Positions 1-13,250 of a DNA stretch of 64,000 nt are shown here, one piece after another. Position 1 is the first letter of the stretch. Each line of letters opens with the position of its first letter. The notes beneath the pieces are model-generated. The model saw only the letters and a program-made list of their open reading frames with translations. It had not been told where the DNA came from and searched no databases. Position numbers and translations under genes: made by a program. The stretch comes from Thelonectria olida (taxonomy: Eukaryota; Ascomycota; Sordariomycetes; Hypocreales; Nectriaceae): NCBI GenBank assembly GCA_020736575.1, contig JAGPYM010000005.1, positions 496,001 through 560,000 on the forward strand, in the 5' to 3' direction.

Positions 1-3000
1 ACGGGTGGGCGGAACCGAAGTGCAGAGCTACACAGCGCCGAGATCGTTGCTTGGTCCAGGGATGTTTGGTTTCCGTACGATTTATGCTTGGGGTGAGAAC
101 CTACGTCTCGAAAGAGCGCCACAGAAGGGCGGGAAATTGAATAGAGACAGGTAACAGATCAAGAGAAACGTGAAGTTTGTGTTGTTTTTGTTGTTTTTGC
201 CCTCGTTGGGTTGAGAGGGTCAGTTGTGAAGCAGGGATGGACAGCTTAGCTCAGCGCTGACAGTTGAACTCGGGAGGAGCTGTGTAAGTGTGACGAGGTG
301 CTCAGGTCGCTGTTGGTCGTGGAGGCTTCGGGGCCAGAAATAGGCTCTCAGCTGCCTCGTGCAAAGATTGTGCGAGTCACGAGGCTTGGAGCGTATGTAA
401 CGGGACAAGGGGGAGAGTTGTTCGAAAAGAAAAAGACGGTGGGCAGCTGTTGGGCAGCTGGCGATGCGGCCGGCGCAGGTGTTGTTTGCGACGCTGTCGG
501 GGCTTCCTGGACTGCAGTACACTCGAACGGAAAAAGTGTGCCAGATGCGAAATGATGAAGAGCGAAAAGAGAAAGAAGTGACGTAGACTAACAATGGTGT
601 AGCAAGCGACGGTCTAGATCACCACTTTGACGGGTGTGGTTTTGTTTCTGGTGATGGGGTTTCGACTGGATGAGTGTGCGTGAGGGAAGAAACAGCCGTT
701 TCGGTGTGAATTGGAGTAACCCGGAGATGGTGCAGGTACCTTGCCACGGCAGTGGAGTGGACAGGTACAACCTGAGGCACAAGGAAAGCTCGCTCAGTGG
801 GCAGATCGAGCGGGATCGAGACTGGACGATGGAGAGATAGCGGACGGAGGCGATACGGATCTGCTGGGATTGGGACCGCTGATATGCCATGGGTTTATAG
901 GCCGAGATCTCGTTCCAGTCCCAGGGGTCAACTGTGGATGCCGACAGAATCGCAAGGTGGAGGTCTCCCAACTACTTAGCCATTGAGACATGCAGCTGGC
1001 TGGCTAGCTGAACAAACCAACAGAATGGCTGGTGTATGGAATCCCGAGAATCGAGGGGAGAGAACTTGGAGGCGAGGAGCCACAAACTGGGGGAAGTGGC
1101 TAGTCTGGCGTGGAAAAAGGAAAGAAAAAGTGATACAGAGCAAATGAGGAAAGAGACAACAGAGGGAGATGGGAAGGGAGACGAGAGAGGAACAGACTAG
1201 AACGGGAGGGATGGCACGTTGGACGTTGTCTAGCTCGCGGTGTTAATACTCTCTGACTTTTTTGCCTTGGCCACAATGCCCAGCATTACTGTACCTTAGG
1301 GCTCCCGTTTAACAAGCTTTTGTCCCTTGTCGGCAGTGAGTCAACATGTCCGTTAAGCTCTGAAGTAGCCTAATGAGGGACCCGACGGCAGTTAAGTAAA
1401 GACCGCCCATTCCCACAGCTGTCGAGGTGCGTCGGAGTAGATGAACGTTTGCGCGCCGGCTGGCTGGTCGTGGACTCTGGGCTTTTCGGGGGATGCAGCC
1501 GGGACTAGGGATTCGAGGCCTCAAATGGTTGGGGGGGAGTCCTGGGGGAGCAAGGGGAGTAAGGGATCCTAGCGCCAGCCCCAGGCCAGCCCTGTACCAT
1601 CCGTTCCGCGTGCCAGGGTCAACCAAGGAGCTGGAGCTGCGAATTTCACGTCTTCCGTTTAGACGGGGTCAACGAGGTCACAGATGGAATCGGAGCGTGG
1701 GAGGACCCTTGTCGGATGTGCATGTTATGGTGGATGGGCGACAAGGATGGGCTGGCCCGTGGCAGTTGTCCTGAGGGTCCTTCCCTTTTCTTTCGTCCAG
1801 GCGACATCCATCCCAAGCAATTGGATGGCAACCATGGCAAGGATGTTGCCAGGTGCGCCTGCCCCCAGATCAGTGGGGCTCTTGAGCCCTCTTGCCCCCC
1901 CTTACATCAGTTTTTGGGGGAAGGGGCATCATTCAGGTTCCACGACAGTCAAAGCTCAAAGCTCAAGCTCGAGCTCCGACTCTTCAAGCTCTCATCACTT
2001 GCGCGTCAATGATTTCGGTGGCAACCAAAAATGCTCCGATTCACATGGAAAACTCACGTCACTGTCCTCGCACAAATCGAACAACATCGAGTTTCTGTGA
2101 GGCTCAACAAACCCTCTATGCACCTGCCCGTACCCACATCGGGTGCCTGTCCCTCTCGAGCCTCTCCTCCATTGTGAACTGGGTACGTACCGATGTGCCT
2201 GCTACACACACCGCGACCCATTGGCTTCCTCACCTACCTGTGCTCGCAAAGACATGCAGCAGCAGAGACCCACGAGGCTGGCGGAGCAGCATCACGGGGT
2301 CACTCATAATGCACCTTACATATGCCACCTCATCAACCTCACCCACGTCTCAAACGGAATCATGGAGAGACAGGCCATAGCCCTGATTCCGCCAAGTAGT
2401 TGTGTCTCATCACACCTTACTCGCCTCGCCTGTGAAGATATTTTAACAAGCGCTGTCACCGCCGTTGTTGTCTCAGACCCAGCCAAACTGTGCAACGGCT
2501 ATTCAACTCGGGACTCATATACTCAAAGGACGACCCGAAAGGGTTTTACCCCATCTATTCGACCCCGCGAAGTGTATTGAGTTTATCCAGGTCTTCTAAG
2601 CCAGATGGACCGAGACGAAATCCGCCAAAGTTACGTTTTAGAGCTTCATCGTGCACTCGCTCCAAGTTGTCTCGCACTGTCGCCTTTGTCATGTCCCTCC
2701 CTTCTTATATTCTCCCTTCAGCTTCCCCTTGCTGCTGTCGTTGGACCGCAGGGCACGGACTGTGCAGGTCTCGGCGTTCGGTTCCTTCGAATGAATCTGT
2801 CCAAGGCAGCCTTGAGTTCCTCGGCGATGAGATTAGGCTTCACCTTCGACCATCATTCGTCAACACGAGGTCGGAGGCGTTGTCACAACATTACCCTTGC
2901 AGCTTTCGATGTTGTGGCTTCGTGCGCCGTCTCGCATCCTCCGCCCTTGCGTGTCACTATTTCACTCCCTGACTCAAACAACCTCCATGCTCTGATGGGG

Positions 3001-5871
3001 TGTGATCGTCCACCGGAACCCATTCATCAACCCGACTGCCATCCGATCCTCTATCCGCATTCCGGCTGAGATGGCCCGCACCCTTAGGTGTTGCGTGGTC
3101 CAAGAACAAAGAGCCCCAAGCTGCACTGTTAATAACAATCATGTCAGCTCTCGCATTGGCAGGGATTAATCTGTGATACGGTTAACCACTCCATCCTGAC
3201 CGCGATATACTTCATAACCTTACAGCCTCCTACGTTGGCCTCAATGGAGTCGGACAACTGTCGAGCAAGTTCGCTTGGAAGACTCTTACCGCACGCCACC
3301 CCATGTATGGTCACCCGGCGCTCCAGTTTCAACCCAAGCCCCCTTTGGGTTAAGTTACCTCGAATCGTCCTCAGTCCATTTAACTCATTCGAATGCCAGC
3401 TGCAACGGCTCCTTCTCCTCATCTCGGCAAGACTTGGCACTCTTATTCCCTCCCCACAGTCTAGAAGCTGTCAGCCTACTTCATACACAGTACCTGATTA
3501 GAGCCTCACGCCGCCTTGGCCACGCGATGTCTGTCCAACCTCTCACAGGCCCATTCCACTGTCGTTGTCCAATAGATTTCCTTTGGTATTATTAGCAAAC
3601 ATTGATCCCAAGTCGTGTCCCAATGACGCCTGCCGTCAAGGATTCTAGCCACGAGGCCATACTAATGGCCGCTTGGCCCTGCTTGCTAGGGACCTCTTCA
3701 TTCTTCTTTCTTTTTCCCCCGACGCCGTGTCAAATGGAGCATGTCCGTTGCCCCTTGCGCCGAGTCTTCTGATCCGCCCTCTTGCGGGGGTGTCAGACCG
3801 GAGGCACAAGTCGTGTGACCGCCAGCCACTACGAATGAGACAAATGCAAACTCTGCCGGTCACCTTTTCCTGATCATGATTGGCGCAACCGTGCAAATAA
3901 CAAAGTACCTCCTCTGGCTGGACGCGGATACCTGTCCCGAAGACGAACGAAGCACCTGACTGATTAAAGTGCGGCTTTGCTCGGGCGCCAGTGGCCCTGT
4001 GGGCTGGGTGGTGCCGCCAGGCCGTCTTGTAAGTTGTCGGCCGAGAGGAAACCTACCTCTCTTTGCGGGGAGCGCCAACCCCAGATCCATGACGCTCGTC
4101 TTTGGCCAAATGCGGGGAGTTGTCGCCTCGGTTCACTGGAGTATTCAAGCACTGGGAGCTAATTTGAAATAGCTTTCGTAACAGTGGATTGTAGTTTCTC
4201 AACTATCATCGGAGGGGAGGCAGAGTTGTGTTGTGATGCATCGCGGTTGTCTGTCGTTGCCGTCCCACGTGGGTTGGATACACCAACACAACTGTCAACA
4301 CTGTGACGAACTGGAAAGATTCCCCCACGTTGCTCCAGTGGCACGCCAATCAATGGCTGCGGGACCAAGCGATCAGCAGCCTCAACAGAGACAACACAAA
4401 GGAGGGGTTGTGGGAGGGGCTCCCAACGCTCCCCGACTCCCCGTCTGTCCACGGTAGGCAACCGTACTCATTCAGGTCAGCCGTGCAAGCTGAGCATGAT
4501 GAGCGGCGTTGAGTTTGGCATCGACGGTAGGTCACGTGTTTTTGTAACCAATTCCATTGCCCGCCAATTTGTCGCCTCCATCAGTCCAGTATCCCATGCT
4601 CATCAACGGTCGGGTGTCGCATCGATACGCGAGGGCACATCCGACGACGGGGCGTCCGGTCCCACGAAAGACGTTGCTCGGGGTAAGTGCCTGCAGCTTT
4701 GGCAATCATTGAGCTAAGATGCTTAAGCACCGCTGAATCTAATAACTTCGAGCTAACTGCCTAGAACTAGAAAGTGTTAGGAGATAAAGATGGAGAGCAG
4801 GCAAAGCACGCAACTTCAGTCGTTGTCCAGATTTTGCATGTGAAAGAACTACAATCAATCTCTATTGCTTACGGCCTCACTCTTGGTGGAACACGGGCGA
4901 CGATTCTGGACCTAGAACGACCGCAGCGGCGATGCCGCTCTCTCCGTCATGATGGTATCATGCAGACGTGGGGCCCTCCCATTCCAGGCTTCTTATCAAC
5001 ACGCTCGGTCGCACCATTACGGTCATCTGGTGATGTCCTCGGTCAACGACTGTGCCTGAGACATCGTCGTCGTTTCCTTAGGACTCGGGCCACTGGGCTG
5101 CACCACGCCGTTGCACTCAGACTGAGGACGAGACATGTTGGGTAGCGCTGCAGTTCTCCGCGTTGCACAAAGTACGAAGTGCAGTGGGCATGAACCGAAC
5201 GCCCCGTTGCTCTCATTGCCCCCCTTAGCAGCCTCAGCCATACATAGCCTGCCCGACATCTGCATGCTGTCTTGCAGGTTTTCGTCCGGTGTCGTTGATG
5301 GGTGGACGGCTATGCGGGGACCCGGTGGCGCACAACACAGCATGAACTTCTTGACTCTGTACGTATTGTTCTTGAACGTGTTCCGTTTGTTGGCACCTAT
5401 CATGGCCTGGATCCCGCGTCTCGTATAGGTAAGATGTATGATACAAAATGCCAATCCCTCGGCCACGTCGGGCAACATGCTTCATATTCGGTAGGATTGC
5501 CTCGACGAGTCTCGGAGCTTGGGCATCATGACGCTTGTGCTCTGTTCCTCCGGACTCGATATCGCAGACCTGTGTGAGCGGTGATTCTCGTGTCGTTCTC
5601 AATAAAGCGACATGGCTAATCCGCGATTGGGCACCGCTCGTCCACGTTAGCGGTTTACCATCTCAGCACGACAAGAGGCGTCAAGATCTGTCGTACCTGT
5701 ACGGTGCCTGCAGATTATATCGTTGTGCCGCAACAATGATCCTTTTTTATTTTCGTCTGGAGAATTACCATTATCTATCCCGATCCCAACCACTTTCTAT
5801 TCCTACACGCCTGCATGGAAGAAAACAACGACTAGGGACAGTTTTTCGCCTTTTGTTTTCATGTCGATATT
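1..5871. other. Gene-poor 5.9 kb region
   Basis: I see no supportable gene here. Open frames on both strands are short, overlap one another in several frames, and show no recognisable domain, start context or splice-joined continuation. Purine-rich stretches (about 1040-1210) and pyrimidine-rich stretches (about 2640-2740 and 3680-3720) look like untranslated or regulatory DNA. The segment could hold the long leader and promoter of a gene lying off the left edge plus the 3' flank of the SDR gene, but nothing in the window proves this. Confidence 0.5.
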
Positions 5872-7206
5872 TTAGGTGACGGTGTAACCACCGTCAACAC
5901 GAAGATCGGCGCCAGTGACGTATTGAGCAGCATCAGACAACAGGAAGGCGATCGGGCCCATCAGATCTTTGGGCTGGCCCATCTTGCCCTGAGGAATCAA
6001 CGAGGTCCACTTCTGCTTGAGATCAGGGTTCTCATCGAGGATCTTCTGGGTCCTATTGCCATTGTCAGTTACCTCGTTCAACGACGGCGACTTGTGGGGT
6101 TGGATTCAATTGACGTCACGGTGTCGAGGATGATGACTTACAGTGCAGTCAACATGTAACCAGGCGAAACGCAGTTGACGCGGATGCCCGCATGAGCCCA
6201 CTCGACGGCGAGCGACGCAGCGAGCTGGCGAACACCAGCCTTGGAAACGTTGTAAGGGCTAACGGGGAAACAGTCAGAACGATTTTCACTCCGTGTTCCA
6301 CGCAAAAGTTCAAAACTTACGCCTGAGGCTGAGGCACATTCACGATTGAGCCCGACATGCTTCCGATCAGAACCATGCTGCCGGCACTCCTGCGCTCCAT
6401 AAGGTGGCGAGCGACGGCGGTGGCGAACAGGTAGGTGCCGTCGACGTTGACGGCCCACAGCTTACGCATACGGTCGATGGGGTAGTTGACGGCCTCGAAG
6501 TTCTCGGTAAAGCCAGCTGAGGTGACGAGGTTGTCGATCTTGCCGTGGGCGGCGATGATTTCGGCAATGCAAGCATCGACGGACTCGGGGTCAGAGACGT
6601 CGGCATAGTGAGCGGTAACCTTGGGGATGCTGGAAGGGTAAATGTCAGCCATGTTCTTCATTGATTACCGAGGATTGGCACTGTTTCTGGAAGTTCAGAA
6701 ATCAAGAGGGACGTACTGCTCGGCGCGGGGGTTCTCCTTCTTGAAGGCCTCGATGAGCAGAGTAGTCTGCTTCTCAGCTTCCTCCTCTGCAATTGAACGT
6801 CAGCAGTTCCCCACAACCAGGCGAGTGTTCAAGGTCAAAACTAACTGTTCATGTCCACAAGGGCGAGGTTGGAGCCGGAGAAGACCATTCCCTGGCCAAT
6901 GATGAGACCAAGGCCACGAGCGCCGCCGGTGACAATACCGACATTGCCGTCAAGCGAGAAGCTGGCCAGCGTGGGCTTGACATACTGGCCACCGGTGCCG
7001 AGGACGGGTTTGCTGCTAGGAAGCTCGTGCTCGGCAGGGTGCTCGACCTCAATGCCCGGGTCGGTTCGAGAGTAGGTACCGGGCTTGTCCTGACGGGGAG
7101 TGTTGCTATGAATCATGCGAGACGCAGCGAAGGAGGCAGGTCGGATGACTGCGGGAACGGCGCGGCGGGCAGCCTGCCGGAGGACGGGAGCAAGTATGGA
7201 CGGCAT
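5872..7206 (-). CDS. Short-chain dehydrogenase/reductase, D-arabinitol 2-dehydrogenase/sorbose reductase-like, mitochondrial-type N terminus
   Basis: Five exons read as 7206-6846, 6786-6717, 6629-6321, 6258-6142 and 6052-5872 give an uninterrupted 345-aa protein. All four introns (57-89 bp) have GT/AG ends. The classical SDR features are present: nucleotide-binding TGGARGLG at residues 93-100, an acidic residue after beta-2 (LALVDMN) that favours NAD(H), a catalytic Ser in IGSMSG, the catalytic YNVSK motif, and the C-terminal [11 protein letters not shown] signature. The closest families are fungal polyol/ketose dehydrogenases such as D-arabinitol 2-dehydrogenase and L-sorbose reductase; the exact substrate cannot be read from sequence. 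Unlike typical cytosolic members of about 270 aa, it carries about 80 extra N-terminal residues rich in Arg/Ala/Ser with almost no acidic residues in the first 35, which suggests mitochondrial import. The ATG at 7206 is the first in frame. Confidence 0.9.
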
Positions 7207-10200
7207 TTTCAGTGATTTTGAGGGGAAAGAGATGATGAAGGGGAGGTTTCTATTCGGGGTTTATAAAGGAGCTGTTGGCAGCTGGCGAGCCGGAGCTCGG
7301 CGTGGCAACCAGCTGGCGGGGTGGGAAGCTCGCGAGAGAGCTTGGAGCAGAAGCGGGAATGATGGGCACGGGAAACCCTAAACAGTCAACCAATGAAGGA
7401 TGCCAATGGGTCAAGGTCGATTAATTGATGATGTGATGAGAAGAGAGAAGAGAAGACAGAAGAGACAGTGGCATTGGACGAGCAGGTCCTGCCCAACTTG
7501 TATCTGTTTTTTTCATTGCTCCCCCACCACCAAAAGAAAAGTCACGATGTGATGACATGGCGGTGCGACAGGATTCTCACACCCACTTCCATATTAGACG
7601 ATTACTTGCACTCACATCCGCCCCGGTCCAGCCGGTCAGGTCAAGGATGATGAGATCCCATCCGACGTGCCGTACACCGACCCGGGGACCAGCCGCTGGA
7701 GCTACAGCATGCGGTGTCGATATCAACACTTGACCAGCATCAACCCCGCCGCCATGATTTTTTTTAATTCGGGTGCCTGGTGCGGGGACAGCTAAAGAGG
7801 TGCAAGTGTAGACGTCTAGCGGCTCAACAAGCAGCTCAATTGCAGCTTGGAACTGGAGCGCTTGCATCTTGCAGGAGGGGAACAAGACGATGGCGTTTTG
7901 CATAATATCGCACACTATCTAATTGAGGAGAGTGACATTTTGTTAGTCGTGATTTTATTCTGGTGCCTAAATAGAACAGAGCCCGGCCTTTTTTTTTTTT
8001 TTTCTCCCACGGACGTGATGGACCGGAGTTGAGCGATGGAGTTGACGTCGTCAAGGTGAAGCTTCCGGAACACCATTTCTAGGGTCCCGAGAGAGCATCC
8101 TGGGAATAGCTCCCCACAGAAAGCGCGGCGACAAGCAGCGAGCCCAGAGCGGGCAGGGGAAACAAGGGTGTCCCTCAGCGCTGGGAATTTCTCATCTCAT
8201 ATCGTCACGTCACATCACATCACCAATTCATCCCACGCCCGGGACATGCAACCCTCTCGGGGATGGTCCTCTGAGAGGTAGGCGCCAACTTTCCTCCCCC
8301 ACGTTCTAGACACACGCTACAAGGTCGGGAGGGCAGCTCGCTCGTCTCCGGCCGAGAAGCGTTGGAAACTCGGACGATAGCAATTGATGGGCAGTAGTCT
8401 GCAGGGTCAATGATGAGGGAGGAAAGCCGTTTTTGCCAATGATTTGCTTCGGGATTAGATCAGTGGCGAGTTGGAATGGCGATGGGGAAGGGATGGGCGT
8501 GATTGCGGGGGGGCAGCATGTGAAGGGGTTGATGAGAACACAAAGGGCAGGACAGAAACAAGAATTGGAATTGGGAGGCCGATCTCGCTTGCAGCGAACA
8601 ATGTCTCTCCCAGTCCCATGACTACCAGATGAGCCTCTGGGGGAAGCCACTTTGACCACGGGGGCCTCATGATGCAAGAGGTCAATGCAAAGCCCATCAC
8701 CTCGATCGAGCAAAGGTGGACACCAAGGAGGTGCCCGTTACTGATGGGGGACTTCGATTATGGGGAAGTTCAGTGGGGTGAAGCTTCGATTCACATCCGA
8801 CTTGACCGACCACTGGCGCCCGTCGGCTCTGGGAGCGATGATGAGAAAAGACGTGTCTAGTTGCCGACATGCCGAAACCTGTGAGATAGTGATGGACGAC
8901 GACGACGAACAAAAGCAAAAGTATTAACTCACCGCACCCCACTCGGTCAAGGGCGACCGTCCATTCCGCTCACCTCGAATCCCTCCACAGCCGATCAGGG
9001 ACAACCCAAAGCCAAGACGCGAGCTATCCTTAGCAGGGTGCAAGGTTGTTTGGAAGCTATGCAAGTCCAAGGTCAGCAGGACATCAGAGCTTGTTTATTA
9101 TTACTCCCGTTGCATCCCATTGTTACTAGGGTTGTTTTCTCCCTTGCCGTCTCCCGCTAAGTCGACGGGAGGGTGTGTGGTCCAGCTCAAAGAATCCCTT
9201 GTTGTTGATGAGAGAACCCCCGCGCAAACCACGTAGCGTGAATTGGTCCTCGGAAAACAAAGAATTTTCATCTCGGATGATTGCTGAACGGTCTGAATTA
9301 TTAATTTTATTTGCCGACATTCCAAAAGTATTGTCCCCTTCACCTCGCTTCGTTGTCCAGCAAGTCCACCAGATAACCTCTTCGAGCGTTGGCATCCATT
9401 CCTTTGCGCATTACAATTAATGTATGTTGATAAATTCTCTTTAGACTGACTGCCGGCTGCTTTCTGTCGGCGGCCTGAAATATAGAATTAACATATCTTT
9501 CTGCGGCCGAGTCGTCCCCCTGGCTGGCACGTCGAGGAAGGCGACCGGGCTAGTGTAGGTTAGGAACCTAAGTTGACTAACACCCAAGAAGCTTGCAAAT
9601 CGGCAACCAACGTACGTACACATGCAAGTCTTGATGGTTATTTTAAGGATGCGCAGTTGTGCCAAATGGTAGTTTCAAGCCATCCAACTAAAGCTTTGTT
9701 GGAATTGATGGGGAGTTGACAATCAAGACTTCCAAGAAAAAAATGAAACTGCTTTAGCCAGAAGTTGAAGACAGGAACGCCTTGGGAAGGTTGAAGAGGC
9801 TTTCTTACAGACTGTAGAGTATTAGGACTTCTACCAAATACTAAAGTTAGCACTATCTAGTTCTATAAAATAGTCCATATTGAAAAGTAGAAGACAGCTC
9901 ACTAATGTAATCGACGAGGGCTAATTGGCTGTCTGGTAAACCGCATGGTAGTACATGCTCTAGGTCGCTGATCTATTGCTGTGGACTGACACTTTACATC
10001 ATGCAGCGCTTAATTCTTATGTATATGTTGAAGAAACTGGCCAGAAAACACGATTGCCGACCAAGGGAACCATGAGTACTGGTGACATACACCCAGACAT
10101 TGTAGTTGACGTCCACTCATTGGGGATGTGTGCGTGTCGCACCGTCACGCAAATCTCCAGCATGAAGTTTCAAACGTAACCTTTTTACTCAACTGTGACA

Positions 10201-10347
10201 CGCCGGTCACACCACCAGTCTACGAATATCCGGTTTCAATTATATCCGTACATCCCCAATGCCCCGTGGCTGTTCCCGAGCTTCTATAGTGTTCTCACGC
10301 TTCATCTCGAGTCATCCTGCGTCTGACAGTCCCAACTCCACCTTTGC
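7207..10347. other. Intergenic region between SDR and isovaleryl-CoA dehydrogenase genes
   Basis: About 3.1 kb without a convincing gene. The first few hundred bases must carry the SDR promoter and leader, and the last few hundred the 3' end of the dehydrogenase gene. The frames at 8306-8713 and 9126-9395 (both -) are the longest I looked at; neither has a recognisable domain or plausible spliced extension. A T-run lies near 7988-8003. From about 9400 on the DNA becomes more AT-rich. Confidence 0.45.
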
Positions 10348-11758
10348 TTAGGCATTGGCGTATTCCTTATTGAATGCCCTTCCAATCACCATTCTTCTAA
10401 TCTCAGACGTGCCGGCTCCGATCTCGTATAGTTTGGCACTGCAAAATGTGGTCAGTTGACTGCTTCTAAACTGCAAGTTCCCGAGCCACCCGTCCCGCCC
10501 GAACACTGAACAACAATGGGGACTCGGAACACGAGTGACGACAAGGAACAGTAAAGTGGAAAACTTACTCCCGAAGCAACCGCGATGCGGGCATTTCCTC
10601 CATGTATCCCATCCCGCCAAGAAGTTGAATGCAGTCGAGTGTACATTCGGTAGCTCGCTCAGCAGCGTACAGAATGGCTCCCGCACAGTCCTGTGTTCGG
10701 ACCAGCCCATTCTCGTCCACCGCCTTGGCTGTCGTGTAAGTGTAAGCTCGCGACGCCTGCATCTTGGTGTACATGTCGGCCAGTCGTCCTTGCACAAGCT
10801 GGTTATGCGCAATGGGCTGTCCGAATTGCTTGCGTTGGTGTGTGAAGGGCAATGCCACGTCGAGGGCTGCCTGCATCAAGCCCAGGGGACCAGCACTCAA
10901 CACCAAGCGCTCCAAATCGAGGCCTTCCATCAGCACTCGCACGCCGCCGTTGATCTTGCCCAGAACGTTCTCAGACGGCACAAAGACCGAGTCAAACATG
11001 AGCTCGCCCGTGTTGCTGCCTCGCATGCCCATCTTGTCCAACTTGCGTGCGCAGCTGAAGCCCTCCGTCTTGGTGTCCACGATGAAGGCTGTGATGCCCT
11101 TGGAAGCCTTGTCCGGCTCCGTCTTTGCGTACACGACGATCAGGTCCGCGTCGGGCCCGTTGGTGATCCACATCTTGGACCCGTTGAGCACGTAGCCGCC
11201 GTCCACCGCCAGCGCCGTCGTCCTCATGCTAACCACATCGCTGCCGGCCCCAGTCTCGGACATGGCGAGAGCACCCACCGAAGTGCCGGCGATGAGGCCT
11301 GGTAGGTACTTCTTCTTTTGCTCAGGCGAACCATTGAGCTGGAGCTGGTTGACGCAGAGTTGTGAGTGGGCCGCGTAGCTGAGCCCAATGGATCCGGATG
11401 CCCGGGAGATCTCCTCCATGACCACGCAGTGTGCCTGGTAGCCCATGCCCAGGCCACCGACGTCCTCATCTGCTGTAATGCCGAGGAAGCCAGCATCGCC
11501 CAGCTTTTGCCACATCTCGTGCGGGAAGACATTGGTCTTATCTGTGTTGGCTGCCACTTCCTCTGAAATCTCGCGGCGCGTAAACTCCTGCACCCGCTCT
11601 CGCAGCTCCTCTAGATCCTCGCTCGCCGGTGGCTCGAAGCCCTTGGGGTGTTTGGACGAGTGCAGTCTCGACTGGATTGCGGGGAGGGTGACCGCTGGGC
11701 GCCATGGCCTGGAGACGACGGGTCGTGCGAGGGAGCGAAGGGTTCGTAAGCTTGCCAT
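10348..11758 (-). CDS. Isovaleryl-CoA dehydrogenase, mitochondrial
   Basis: Acyl-CoA dehydrogenase of 426 aa that oxidises isovaleryl-CoA to 3-methylcrotonyl-CoA, the third step of leucine breakdown, passing electrons to ETF in the mitochondrial matrix. Two exons (11758-10569 and 10438-10348) flank a 130-bp GTAAGT...CAG intron and join in frame. The start MASLRTLRSLARPVVSRPW is an Arg-rich presequence. Family marks include the ALAMSETGAGSDV flavin/substrate segment, the MWITNG motif, and the helix GLDLERLVLSAGPLGLMQ, which in this subfamily carries the catalytic Glu at an IVD-specific position. The C-terminal LYEIGAGTSEIRRMVIGR segment lies in exon 2. The next leucine-pathway enzyme, the MCC beta subunit, is encoded about 14.7 kb to the right on the other strand. 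Confidence 0.95.
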
Positions 11759-12476
11759 TGTGTGTCTAATGTTGCGAATGATGGTGAAAGAGTGAGAGTT
11801 CCACGGGAACGAGAAGACACCCCCTTGTAACTCGTCTGACGTCGGAAACCTGACAATGGCTCACGATGATGCCGAGGACTCTCGGGGGAGGATGCGGCCA
11901 GCAGTGGCTGAATGTCCGGCTTACCTCGGTTTCCAGCGGCAGTGTTGCCGTAACAGCTCTGCACTTGGTATCAACCGCCTGGATCTGACAATTCAATTAA
12001 GTTACAAGACATGCGACTATCAAGAAATTGTTTCTCGACAAGAGAGGTGCCTATATGTGGAAGAGGAAACCTCAATTACACGTAGTTACCTAAATAGGCG
12101 GATATTTAATTCTAAGGCGACTATCGTCGTCGTCCGTCTCATTGCTTTGGTGACGTCATCGCTACTTCGCTGCTCGCCGTACTCAACTTCTTCTCGTTCA
12201 ACCCTTCACCTGCAGTCATTGAGATAGAAGTGCACCTGGTGGAAGGGAAAGAATGTAATTTAGCATCTACTGCGCGTGCTTAATATTACTTTCGCAGACT
12301 TTGGTTCCGGTTGGGAAACCATTCGCTGGTAGCTACCTAAGTTGGTGAATTGCCCAAGCAAGTTGCAACACCCTTGATAGTGATGAGATCCGGGCAATGG
12401 CATCAGCCTCAAATTGATTCTCCAGTCTGTCTATGTAAGTAGTTAAGTGTTGTTTGCCTTGCTTCATTCGAACTAG
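11759..12476. other. Intergenic region upstream of isovaleryl-CoA dehydrogenase
   Basis: Contains the promoter side of the minus-strand dehydrogenase gene and AT-richer DNA leading to the acyltransferase relic. A GTAAGT-like donor (about 12435) and a CTAG acceptor (about 12476) just before the relic may be the remains of one of its introns. I see no intact gene. Confidence 0.4.
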
Positions 12477-13250
12477 CAGCGCACCCCAGCCTACTTATTC
12501 CAGACCGGGCTCGGCCATTCCATGTACTTCATCACTAAGAAGGACTTCTCATCCAAGCAAGTGGCATCAGTTCTCTTGCATCTCAACCTCCTAAGCTGCG
12601 CCCTACCCTATATTATAGATACCGCGTATGTGTTCTACTACTACCCTCCTCTTATCAGCTTCTGGTTTCTCATTGTCTACGCCACCTTCGCCATTGGCCC
12701 CAAGTATAACGACAACATGCGTGTACTACCACTCAAGCCCAGTATTGCCGCCTTCATCTGCCCTAGAGTGATAATCTGGTTACCACTCTTAGAGTGGACT
12801 TTTGTTATCCTCGGCGTTATCTTTAGGGTTAATTGGAACCTTCACAAGTGGCAATTCCGATTGGGCTTAGACGGCTTCATCGTCTATATCAGTGTCTTGA
12901 TAGGTGGTGCCTTGGTTAAGACAAAGCTCTACAGCAATATCCTGGCCCAGACAGGAAACGCGGCCGGCATCCTCAGCGGCGTCTCCATTATGGCTTACTT
13001 ACATAGCTCTTCAACACTATTCGACCGCAAGCAGTTGCACACCTCGCTGCACCCCTTCATCTCGTTCATTCCTATTATTGGCTCCATCGCTCTCCAAAAC
13101 ATCAACCCCGATGATCGGGTCTGGTCCTGGCGAAGCATGGCCTAGCTAGGGCGCTATTCGCTTGAGACATTCACTCTGCAATTCCACATCTTCCTCACAG
13201 CCGACACCAAGGGCCTCCTCCTTCTCGATCATTCAAGCTGTACATGTTAG
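12477..13250 (+). pseudogene. Relic of a Cas1p-type 10-TM O-acyltransferase (C-terminal part only)
   Basis: The frame encodes a hydrophobic multi-pass segment starting around PAYLFQTG and continuing through SMYFITKKDFSSKQVASVLL for about 220 codons. A TAG at 13143-13145 interrupts it. The same frame then continues with LGRYSLETFTLQFHIFLTAD up to a TAG at 13248-13250. That continuation is what I would expect at the C terminus of the Cas1p/CASD1 10-TM acyltransferase domain (a fungal Golgi enzyme that O-acetylates surface polysaccharide), so the first TAG looks like a nonsense mutation. The long N-terminal half of the family is missing upstream, where the frame hits stops. I read this as a truncated pseudogene. 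Family assignment is from memory of conserved motifs. A short transcribed ORF starting at the ATG at 12522 cannot be excluded. Confidence 0.65.

Noticed and set aside
1309..2600. Series of overlapping frames in the left region (for example 1684-2100 and 2143-2580, both +)
   Set aside because: Several phases are open at once, with low-complexity Ser/Pro/Arg composition and no domain; typical of C-rich non-coding DNA.
10535..11305. 256-codon plus-strand frame opposite isovaleryl-CoA dehydrogenase
   Set aside because: Antisense to a clear enzyme gene and His/Val/Leu-rich, as expected for a shadow frame.
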